This document shows, in pieces, positions 1-5,347 of a stretch of DNA of 29,547 nt (positions within the stretch are counted from its first letter, which is position 1; the number at the start of each line of letters is the position of its first letter). The notes beneath the pieces were generated by a model. It saw only the letters and a list, made by a program, of their open reading frames with translations. It had not been told where the DNA came from and did not search any database. This DNA is from a virus: IMG/VR virus record IMGVR_UViG_3300017769_000082, positions 1 to 29,547 of that record; one strand, given 5' to 3'. The translations under genes and the position numbers were made by a program.

Positions 1-1
1 A

Positions 2-124
2 GCGTCTAATCTTGATTGGTTCTATCATCTCACTGGGGGTCACACTCACACTGACTTTTTTGCGATTAGGCCAACTGATTACAGTAAAGCAAACGAAAAT
101 GAAGATTTTGAAGACATTTGGTAG
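2..124 (+). CDS. nrdB: C-terminal end of a gene running in from the left, probably class I ribonucleotide reductase beta subunit
   Basis: An open frame enters from the left edge and stops at TAG 122-124, giving 40 residues. It contains TDFFAIRPTDYSKA and ends EDFEDIW. A 'FF..R.TDYSKA' segment followed by an acidic tail with a terminal aromatic residue is how many class I RNR beta subunits end: a mobile tail with a conserved Tyr that passes the radical to NrdA and docks in it. nrdA lies 0.7 kb downstream on the same strand, which supports the call. The first 98 bases are otherwise unexplained, and the next gene starts inside this one at 99. The diiron-site part of the protein is outside the window, so the identification rests on the tail and context. 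The alternative is an unrelated acidic C-terminus. Confidence 0.55.
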   Translation, partial: ASNLDWFYHLTGGHTHTDFFAIRPTDYSKANENEDFEDIW

Positions 125-347
125 TATACCAAACGACAAATTATTACACTTCTTTTATGGATCAATATTAAGTTTTATATTTTTGTTCATACTAGGAGTA
201 GACGGTTTATGGTTGACAGTATTAATTGCTGCGGCTAAAGAGTTAGTTTATGATTTATACTTAGACAAAGGTAATCCAGAAGTTATGGACTTTGTTTATA
301 CATGTATACCAGCAGGTATGTTTTTAATAATGCATTATATGATATGA
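99..347 (+). CDS. Small integral membrane protein of unknown function
   Basis: This 82-aa protein starts at ATG 99. A TTG at 12 opens the frame further, but it would run deep into the preceding nrdB-like frame, so 99 is preferred. It has hydrophobic stretches at about residues 20-34 and 37-47 and near the C-terminus. Polar motifs lie between them: NDKLLHFFYG, AAAKELVYD and MDFVYTCIPAG. The pattern of DK..H, KE..YD and DF..T..G is shared by small YfiM-like or phage membrane proteins of unknown role; that likeness is recalled, not computed. The gene overlaps its upstream neighbour by 26 nt and its downstream neighbour by 4 nt (ATGA), so it is translated as part of the nrd operon. No signal peptide or catalytic residues are evident. 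Confidence 0.75.
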   Translation: MKILKTFGSIPNDKLLHFFYGSILSFIFLFILGVDGLWLTVLIAAAKELVYDLYLDKGNPEVMDFVYTCIPAGMFLIMHYMI

Positions 348-577
348 TGAATTTTTTTAAATACACAAATAAACTAACCAGTTATCAAAAGTTCGCGTCA
401 CGTATAGGATATATGGGCGCGGCTTTTTTAATGGCTGGACAATGGACGCTTGAACCTATATTATTTATAATAGGTTTTCTATGTGTTATAATACAAGTGT
501 CATCACGTAAACAATGGAACTTAGTAGCTTTAAACTTAAATGGTTTAGCTGCTTGGATAAATCACTTTATAAAATGA
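344..577 (+). CDS. Small two-helix membrane protein of unknown function
   Basis: This 77-aa protein starts at ATG 344, whose ATGA overlaps the stop of the previous gene. An in-frame ATG at 302 lies within that gene, and a second ATG at 347 is equally possible. A basic N-terminus (NFFKYTNKLTSYQK) is followed by two hydrophobic segments: IGYMGAAFLMAG, and one after WTLEP that includes FIIGFLCVIIQ. The C-terminus reads RKQWNLVALNLNG then AAWINHF, which looks like an amphipathic re-entrant helix. The family is not known to me by function. Size and topology would fit a holin or other small pore, but the position inside the nrd operon gives no support for lysis. Confidence 0.72.
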   Translation: MMNFFKYTNKLTSYQKFASRIGYMGAAFLMAGQWTLEPILFIIGFLCVIIQVSSRKQWNLVALNLNGLAAWINHFIK

Positions 578-822
578 AAGAAAATAAAATATTTAGTAAA
601 ATAAATGAGTTGCAAAAAAAATGCGACGCTATAACTAACGTTATGCAAAACCTTATTCATGAAATTCAAAAAAATGCTAGTATGGCAGGTGGTACATTAA
701 CCGCTTTACAGCTACACGTTGGAGAAAAAGAATGGGAAAAAATTATAGACGAATTAAAAGATAAAGAAAAACGCTTATTAACAGAAAAAGATGTGGAAAA
801 AGGAATGGAAAAAAGGAGTTGA
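574..822 (+). CDS. Small charged helical (coiled-coil) protein of unknown function
   Basis: This 82-aa protein starts at ATG 574, overlapping the preceding stop by ATGA. An upstream ATG at 514 would lie inside that gene. The sequence is mostly predicted helix with many Lys and Glu residues. There are two helical stretches, roughly residues 5-33 (KINELQKKCDAITNVMQNL) and 48-80 (GEKEWEKIIDELKDKEK), joined by a turn at MAGGTLTAL. No cysteine pair, metal site or DNA-binding motif stands out. It overlaps the start of nrdA by 32 nt, so its translation is tightly coupled to the RNR large subunit. A role as an RNR-associated adaptor is possible but unsupported. Confidence 0.72.
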   Translation: MKENKIFSKINELQKKCDAITNVMQNLIHEIQKNASMAGGTLTALQLHVGEKEWEKIIDELKDKEKRLLTEKDVEKGMEKRS

Positions 823-2485
823 TTACCCTGATTGGGGTGATACAGAAGTATATAAGAAAACTATTGGTGGAGGTTATTTATATAATGGAGAAACACCACG
901 TGACGCTTATATGCGTGTTGCTACTACTGTAGCTAAAAGATTAAAAAAACCAGAATATGCTAAAACATTTTTTGATTACATATGGAAAGGCTGGCTTTGC
1001 TTGGCTTCGCCAGTTCTTAGCAACACTGGTACAGATCGCGGCTTGCCTATTAGTTGCTTTGGTATTGATGTTGCTGATTCAATTATAGATATTGGACAGA
1101 AAAACTTAGAGATGATGCTACTCGCTAAGCACGGCGGTGGAGTTGGTATCGGTATAAATCAAATCAGACCCGCTGGCGCTAAAATAACAGGTAATGGAAC
1201 AAGCGACGGAGTTGTGCCTTTTTGTAAAATATACGATAGCACAATACTTGCCACTAATCAAGGATCTGTCAGACGAGGAGCTGCATCAGTTAACATTAAC
1301 ATTGACCACCCCGATTTTGAAGAGTGGCTCGAGATTAGAGAACCTAAAGGAGACATTAACAGACAATCGCTTAACTTACATCAATGCGCTGTCGTCGGCG
1401 ATAAATTCATGCGAAGACTTGAAGCTGGAGATTCAGAAGCTAGAAAGAAGTGGGGAAAGTTATTACAAAAACGTAAAGCGACTGGAGAACCTTATATACT
1501 TTTTAAAGGTAACACTAACAAACAAAATCCACCGGCTTACAAAGACAACGCTTTAAAAGTACATATGACAAACATCTGTAGTGAAATAGTTTTACACACA
1601 GATGAAAACCACAGCTTTGTATGTTGTCTATCTAGTTTAAATCTAGCTAAATATGAAGAGTGGAAAAATACAAATATTATTTATGATTCAATATGGTTCT
1701 TAGACGGAGTACTTGAAGAGTTTATACAAAGATCTAAGTATAGAAAAGGTTTTGAAAACGCTGTAAGATCTGCTGAAAAAGGTAGGGCATTAGGTTTAGG
1801 TGTACTCGGATGGCATACTTATTTACAAGAAAAAGGTTTACCATTTGAAGGTTTATTATCACAATATGAAACAAGAAGAATTTTTAGTCAAATCAAAATC
1901 GAATCTGAACGAGCTAGCATGGCTCTTGCAGATGCTTTTGGAGAACCTCTTTGGTGTGTTGGTACTGGTATGCGTAATACCCATCTTCGCGCTATTGCTC
2001 CCACTGTTAGTAATTCTAAACTTTCTGGAAACATATCTCCCGGGATTGAACCCTGGGCGGCTAATGTATTTACAGAGCAGTCAGCTAAAGGCACGTTCAT
2101 TAGGAAAAATCCTACGCTGGTTAAAGTTTTGGAAGAGATAGGAATTAATAATAAAGAAACATGGGACAAAATATTAGCAGATGGTGGTTCGGTTCAAGAT
2201 ATAAAAGAATTAGACGAAGATACCAAAGAAATATTTAAAACATTTAAAGAAATAAATCAACTAGAGTTAGTTAGACAAGCTGGAGTTAGACAGCAATATA
2301 TAGATCAAAGTGTAAGTTTAAATTTAGCTTTTCCATCAGAAGCAAATCCTAAATGGATTAATCAAGTTCATCTTGATGCTTGGAAAAAAGGTATTAAAAC
2401 ATTATACTATATGAGAACCGAATCAGTACTACGTGGAGATATAGCAAGTAAAGCTATGGAAGACTGTGTTGCTTGTGACGGATAA
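791..2485 (+). CDS. nrdA: Ribonucleoside-diphosphate reductase, alpha (large) subunit, class I
   Basis: NrdA reduces ribonucleotides to deoxyribonucleotides in the cytoplasm together with NrdB and feeds phage DNA synthesis. The 564-aa chain shows the full catalytic set: Cys89 in LPISCFGID and Cys278 in VCCLSSLNL are the redox pair; Asn261, Cys263 and Glu265 in TNICSEI are the thiyl-radical site; Tyr539-Tyr540 in LYYMRTES is the radical-transfer pair; Cys559 and Cys562 in CVACDG are the C-terminal shuttle. The Tyr pair marks class I rather than class II. It is short compared with cellular NrdA (about 700-800 aa) because the N-terminal ATP-cone is absent, so dATP shut-off through that domain is unlikely. 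The ATG at 791 lies inside the preceding gene; no later start would keep the N-terminal helical region. A terminator follows directly. Confidence 0.95.
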   Translation: MWKKEWKKGVDYPDWGDTEVYKKTIGGGYLYNGETPRDAYMRVATTVAKRLKKPEYAKTFFDYIWKGWLCLASPVLSNTGTDRGLPISCFGIDVADSIIDIGQKNLEMMLLAKHGGGVGIGINQIRPAGAKITGNGTSDGVVPFCKIYDSTILATNQGSVRRGAASVNINIDHPDFEEWLEIREPKGDINRQSLNLHQCAVVGDKFMRRLEAGDSEARKKWGKLLQKRKATGEPYILFKGNTNKQNPPAYKDNALKVHMTNICSEIVLHTDENHSFVCCLSSLNLAKYEEWKNTNIIYDSIWFLDGVLEEFIQRSKYRKGFENAVRSAEKGRALGLGVLGWHTYLQEKGLPFEGLLSQYETRRIFSQIKIESERASMALADAFGEPLWCVGTGMRNTHLRAIAPTVSNSKLSGNISPGIEPWAANVFTEQSAKGTFIRKNPTLVKVLEEIGINNKETWDKILADGGSVQDIKELDEDTKEIFKTFKEINQLELVRQAGVRQQYIDQSVSLNLAFPSEANPKWINQVHLDAWKKGIKTLYYMRTESVLRGDIASKAMEDCVACDG

Positions 2486-2486
2486 T

Positions 2487-2519
2487 AAAAAAGGGAGGCG
2501 TAATGCCTCCCTTCTTGTT
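2487..2519. terminator. Bidirectional intrinsic terminator between convergent operons
   Basis: A perfect 7-bp stem (GGGAGGC at 2493-2499, GCCTCCC at 2505-2511) closes a 5-nt loop (GTAAT). It is preceded by A6 and followed by TTCTTGTT. Read on the - strand, the stem is followed by TTTTTTATT, a strong U-tract. Read on the + strand the tract is weaker but T-rich. It lies between the nrdA stop at 2485 and the last stop of the - strand operon at 2573, where a shared terminator is expected. Confidence 0.88.
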
Positions 2520-2572
2520 ACAGGATCTTTGGGTATGGTACGCCCATTATATTTTGATCCTATTTATTATAA

Positions 2573-3106
2573 TTATTGTTGTAATGGATTTCTTAAGTAT
2601 GATGGTACATTCGCTAACTCTTCTTCACTAGCGGCACCGTCTCCACTAGAACTTACCACGTCTTCTATTTCTCCTGTTCTAGTATTAAATTTAGTAGAAT
2701 AACTTTCATTAAAAAATTCTCTTTCAGCTTGCTCTTTAGTTTGTGCAGGTAGCATAGGATGTTTCTTTTTACCCACCATGCTCATATAGTCATCATATCT
2801 TTTACTGTAGGCTTGCTTTACAAGATCTTCTACTGGCTTATCTTCAATATCGTAAGTTAATTTTGTACCATCTGAATAAATTGGTCTGTTTGATAATACT
2901 CCATCTTCAGGATCTACATTAACTCCAAACTTAGGGCTAAAGTACGGTTTGTCAAACTTCATAGCCTGTGCTTGTAAACTGTCTTTTTGTTTTTGAGTCA
3001 AGGCTTGAAATGCTTTTTTGTCAGCTGGATCATATTTAAATCTTTGATTGTTGTTTAGTGGACCCATGTATGGTAGTTTGTAGTTACCTATGTTAAATTT
3101 TTTCAT
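2573..3106 (-). CDS. Unknown phage protein, last gene of the late operon
   Basis: This 177-aa protein is not recognised. The N-terminus is basic and Pro/Asn/Tyr-rich (MKKFNIGNYKLPYMGPL), the middle has many Lys and Asp residues, and the C-terminal 30 residues are Ser/Gly/Glu-rich and probably disordered (VSSSGDGAASEEELAN). It has no signal peptide, membrane segment or obvious enzyme motif. It overlaps the M15 peptidase gene by ATGA, so the two are probably translated together. The bidirectional terminator lies about 60 nt beyond its stop. It could be a minor virion protein or an accessory of lysis; neither is supported by a motif. Confidence 0.75.
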   Translation of the reverse strand: MKKFNIGNYKLPYMGPLNNNQRFKYDPADKKAFQALTQKQKDSLQAQAMKFDKPYFSPKFGVNVDPEDGVLSNRPIYSDGTKLTYDIEDKPVEDLVKQAYSKRYDDYMSMVGKKKHPMLPAQTKEQAEREFFNESYSTKFNTRTGEIEDVVSSSGDGAASEEELANVPSYLRNPLQQ

Positions 3107-3564
3107 ATTACTTTGTATTTAGTTCTACCCATATCATCTTTATAGGCTTTTAAACATTTATTTCTATTATCTTCTTCTGATACATATGATACATGCACCC
3201 AGTTTGGTTGTGTATCTGTTCCAAACTCCCAAATCATTTGATCAAAATCTAAATTTTCTTTTATCCAGTGGTACATTTCCGCATTAGTCTTACAACCATA
3301 CACATCGTCAATATCAATTGCTTGACCTTTACAATGTTGACTGGTTTTACTTCCGCCAATTGCTTCGTTAAGTTCTGGAGATCTAAAAAATGAATTAACT
3401 TTTATTGGTCCACCAACCCATTCTCTTAATGGTTGAAATACTTTTTCAGCTATTAATTTCATAGCTTCTATTTGTGTTGGGTTTGGCGTGTTGTCTATTC
3501 CTTTACGCTTTGCAGTTTCAGAGTGTATTGCTTCAGCATAAGTTATGTTACGACTTATTTTCAT
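3103..3564 (-). CDS. Peptidase M15-family endolysin (zinc D-Ala-D-Ala peptidase fold)
   Basis: This 153-aa protein is the probable endolysin, cutting peptide bonds in host peptidoglycan at the end of infection. The M15 zinc signature is present: SQHCKGQAIDID gives His77 and Asp84, and WVHVSY gives His124, the usual His/Asp/His ligands. Glu113 in DQMIWEFG is a candidate general base. The substrate-side motif VNSFFRSPELNEAIGG is also typical of the YcbK-like M15_3 group. The protein has only the catalytic domain, with no wall-binding domain and no signal peptide, so it needs a holin or another exit route. It overlaps its neighbours on both sides by ATGA. The 96-aa one-TM protein upstream in the operon is a possible partner. 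Confidence 0.9.
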   Translation of the reverse strand: MKISRNITYAEAIHSETAKRKGIDNTPNPTQIEAMKLIAEKVFQPLREWVGGPIKVNSFFRSPELNEAIGGSKTSQHCKGQAIDIDDVYGCKTNAEMYHWIKENLDFDQMIWEFGTDTQPNWVHVSYVSEEDNRNKCLKAYKDDMGRTKYKVI

Positions 3565-3977
3565 TTTTTGCTTTTATTTTTTTGACAAAAGTTTCTAGCA
3601 GATTCAACACTACCGAAACCCCATTTTTTTAAAGCCATAGCTTTCTTAGTTGGTTCACCCTTAGCGTCTTTCATAGCACCTTTCATACCAGCAAATCTAC
3701 ATGCAAAAGAAACTCTACGTTTGTTTTTACCTGACGTTAATCTTTTACCTAATTTTTTACCTGTTTCAGAAGTATATTCTGATCTCATTTTTTTATTCTG
3801 CTTTTCATAAGCAGCTTCTTTAATAGCAAGTGGAGCTTTACGTTTAGCTTGAGCCGCTTTAACAGATACATCATTACCTGTTCCTCTACCTGATATAGGT
3901 GCTTGCCTATTTCTTATACCGTTCCATGACTTAGTGTGCATGACAGCAGCGTTGCAATGTTTAATTGGTGTGCTCAT
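3561..3977 (-). CDS. Small basic Cys-containing phage protein, family unknown
   Basis: This 138-aa protein is taken to start at the ATG ending at 3977. That ATG forms a TAATG overlap with the preceding stop, as in neighbouring genes; the longer start at 3989 would add MRRI from inside that gene. Lys/Arg content is very high. The N-terminal segment KHCNAAVMHTKSWNG leads to a GRGTGND turn, then a long basic helix. The C-terminal block is RRVSFACRFAGMKGAMKD, then KKAMALKKWGFG and ARNFCQKNK. Similar 'SF-CR--GM-G ... LKKWGFGS' blocks occur in small proteins of marine phages and large viruses with no known function (recalled). A nucleic-acid-binding role is inferred from charge only. Confidence 0.78.
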   Translation of the reverse strand: MSTPIKHCNAAVMHTKSWNGIRNRQAPISGRGTGNDVSVKAAQAKRKAPLAIKEAAYEKQNKKMRSEYTSETGKKLGKRLTSGKNKRRVSFACRFAGMKGAMKDAKGEPTKKAMALKKWGFGSVESARNFCQKNKSKK

Positions 3978-4342
3978 TATTCTCCGCATTTTTTTGATGG
4001 ATCATCTACTCTTCTCCAGTCTTCTTTTTCAAACCAGTCACGTAGTGTAGCCCCTTTTTTACGAGCTCCTTTTACGTTTGTTTTAGATGATCGTTTATAT
4101 TTACCTTTTGCACCAGCTGATTTTTTAGAATTAACTAGCTTTTGTCTTTGCTCTTTACTCATGCTTCTTATTTTAGAAGCTGGTAAACAAGTTTTAGTTG
4201 TGCCTCCACCTTTTTGTTTCGTCAAAGCTGAATCACTTTTAGATACACAATTAGGAACTCTTCTTCCATCTTTCATTTTAGTTCCTTGTTGCCTGTGTGT
4301 TTTCCAACAAGTAAAAGGTGAATTATTTTGTATATAAGCCAT
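3977..4342 (-). CDS. Small basic Cys-containing phage protein, family unknown
   Basis: This 121-aa protein is strongly basic with five scattered cysteines. The order of blocks is: FTCWKTHRQQGTKMKDGRR with VPNCVSK at the N-terminus; GGGTTKTCLPASKIRSMSKE; a Lys/Gly-rich linker AKGKYKRSSKTNVKGARKKG; and a C-terminal LRDWFEKEDWRRVDDPSKKC. The 'KMKDGRRVPNCV' and 'LRDWFEKEDW' blocks recur in small phage and giant-virus proteins (DUF5872-like, recalled and not verified). It uses a TAATG junction with both neighbours. Possible roles are DNA condensation or a virion-internal protein; no motif decides between them. Confidence 0.8.
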   Translation of the reverse strand: MAYIQNNSPFTCWKTHRQQGTKMKDGRRVPNCVSKSDSALTKQKGGGTTKTCLPASKIRSMSKEQRQKLVNSKKSAGAKGKYKRSSKTNVKGARKKGATLRDWFEKEDWRRVDDPSKKCGE

Positions 4343-4494
4343 TACTTTTTACCTCCTCCAAATTTACTTGGACCACCTGCTTTAGTACATCTCACACCCC
4401 AACCTGAAGCGTATGCGCTTGGCCAAACTTTAAACTTTCTTTTTGCAGCTGATTTACAAGCTGAACTTATTTTTCCGTATAATGGTGAACTCAT
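4342..4494 (-). CDS. 50-aa basic protein with WPSAYASGWGVRC motif
   Basis: This is a very short gene with ATG ending at 4494 and TAA at 4342-4344 that overlaps the next ATG as TAATG. The product begins MSSPLYGKISSACKSAAKRK and ends GGPSKFGGGKK, with WPSAYASGWGVRCTKAGG between. It has about 11 Lys/Arg residues and no Asp or Glu. The block KVWPSAYASG-GV-C resembles the conserved core of DUF5872-like viral proteins (recalled). It lies between two other small genes in the same operon with the same junction style, which argues that it is real despite its size. Function is unknown; the charge suggests contact with nucleic acid. Confidence 0.75.
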   Translation of the reverse strand: MSSPLYGKISSACKSAAKRKFKVWPSAYASGWGVRCTKAGGPSKFGGGKK

Positions 4495-4499
4495 AATAA

Positions 4500-4646
4500 T
4501 TAGTTTTCGCCAAACACCGCGTAAGCATAAACTTTACGTTTCTTGCCAAAAGGTATTGTAGCTATTAATTCTCTTCTTTCTTTTACCAGATCCTCTTCAA
4601 CTGGATAATACTTAGGATTTTTACTATTTAATTTTCTTTTTTTCAT
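4500..4646 (-). CDS. 48-aa unknown protein, translationally coupled small gene
   Basis: The ATG ends at 4646, where TAATG overlaps the stop of the thioredoxin-like gene. The TAA is at 4500-4502, 5 nt from the next start. The product runs MKKRKLNSKNPKYYPVEEDL then VKERRELIAT, IPFGKKRKVY and AYAVFGEN. It is basic at the N-terminus with a short acidic helix and a probable two-strand C-terminal hairpin around the GKKRK turn. I do not recognise it. Its position in an unbroken chain of coupled genes, with no spare spacing, supports that it is expressed. Confidence 0.68.
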   Translation of the reverse strand: MKKRKLNSKNPKYYPVEEDLVKERRELIATIPFGKKRKVYAYAVFGEN

Positions 4647-5056
4647 TAGAACTGACTTGCAGTGTTAATTTCGTTTATTGCTTCTTGTATTTCATTTAAA
4701 TTAGCAGGTAACATAAGATCTAATCCTGCTTTAAAAACTGTTTCTTTAATTCCATTTTTAAATATTATTAAAGTTGGAGCCATACGAACTCTATATTTCT
4801 TTTTTGCTTCAGGTGCTTTAGCTATATCTACTCTATAATAAATTACATCTTCTAATTTACCCCAATCAGCAAAGCAATTTACTTCGTTAAACTTAGCCCA
4901 AAACTCTACGATAACAGGTTTTGTTTGGTCATCACCAAAAGCTTCATTAGTGTTTATAGCTTTTTCAAAGCCGCTATCATCTATCCAATATTTTTCTGGA
5001 ACATCTTGTTGACTAAATGATAAAAATGGTATTAAAATTAAAATTAAGTATTTCAT
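4646..5056 (-). CDS. Exported thioredoxin-fold protein lacking the CxxC active site
   Basis: This 136-aa protein has a signal peptide (MKYLILILIPFLSFSQQ, cleavage near residue 16). The mature part has the thioredoxin layout: strand VIVEFWA (48-54), then a strand with YYRVDIAK (73-80), then RMAPTLIIFKNG (91-102) with the expected cis-Pro94. The active-site loop that normally reads WCGPC is FNEVN here, with Asn57 and Asn60 in place of the two cysteines and a single Cys61 just after. It therefore cannot act as an ordinary dithiol oxidoreductase. It may work as a binding or chaperone-like fold in the periplasm, or use Cys61 alone. It sits between a one-TM coiled-coil gene and a run of small basic genes, with TAATG junctions on both sides. 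Confidence 0.8.
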   Translation of the reverse strand: MKYLILILIPFLSFSQQDVPEKYWIDDSGFEKAINTNEAFGDDQTKPVIVEFWAKFNEVNCFADWGKLEDVIYYRVDIAKAPEAKKKYRVRMAPTLIIFKNGIKETVFKAGLDLMLPANLNEIQEAINEINTASQF

Positions 5057-5346
5057 TATCTTTGTCTTTGTATATCGTATAATCTTTCATCTATTTTTTT
5101 AAGATCTTCTAGTATCTTATCTACATCATCTTGTGTATCCATAATTGTTTGACGAATTAATTCATCTTTCAAATCATATTCTACTCTATCAATAACAGGT
5201 TCAGGCATCTGCATAGCAAGAGCAATATCGGATTGTAAAGCAAACCACATAGTTGTTAACGATACAACTCCTCCAATTATTAAACCTATTGTCTTAAGGT
5301 CAAGTGTTACCTTAGTATTTTCTCCAATTTGCGGTGCGCCTGCCAT
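5056..5346 (-). CDS. Single-TM protein with C-terminal coiled coil
   Basis: This 96-aa protein has a soluble N-terminus (MAGAPQIGENTKVTLDLK), one membrane helix at about residues 19-37 (TIGLIIGGVVSLTTMWFAL), then a mostly charged helix from about residue 55 to the end with heptad-like spacing (DDVDKILEDLKKIDERLYDI). The topology fits an inner-membrane anchor with a rod in the periplasm or cytoplasm, as seen in i-spanins and some holin-associated proteins. The M15 endolysin is in the same operon, which makes a lysis role plausible but unproven. The alternative is a membrane tether for the neighbouring exported proteins. The stop overlaps the thioredoxin-like start (TAATG). Confidence 0.78.
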   Translation of the reverse strand: MAGAPQIGENTKVTLDLKTIGLIIGGVVSLTTMWFALQSDIALAMQMPEPVIDRVEYDLKDELIRQTIMDTQDDVDKILEDLKKIDERLYDIQRQR

Positions 5347-5347
5347 T

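Noticed and set aside
12-98. TTG start giving a 111-aa version of the first small membrane protein
   Set aside because: The extra 29 residues overlap the nrdB-like frame, which is open through this stretch; the ATG at 99 gives a sensible product.
1194-2169. Frames of 93-120 codons overlapping nrdA on both strands
   Set aside because: They are out-of-frame shadows of a gene with complete catalytic motifs.
3978-3989. Longer start for the 138-aa basic protein
   Set aside because: It would overlap the end of the upstream gene by 13 nt, while the ATG at 3977 forms the TAATG junction used by several neighbours.
3936-4561. Two + strand frames of 133 and 77 codons opposite the small basic genes
   Set aside because: Both are complements of the basic small genes, which have coupled starts and conserved-looking blocks. 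The + frames are low-complexity and contradict operon direction.
4646-5056. Calling the exported protein a working thioredoxin
   Set aside because: Both active-site cysteines are replaced by Asn, so the normal dithiol reaction is not possible.
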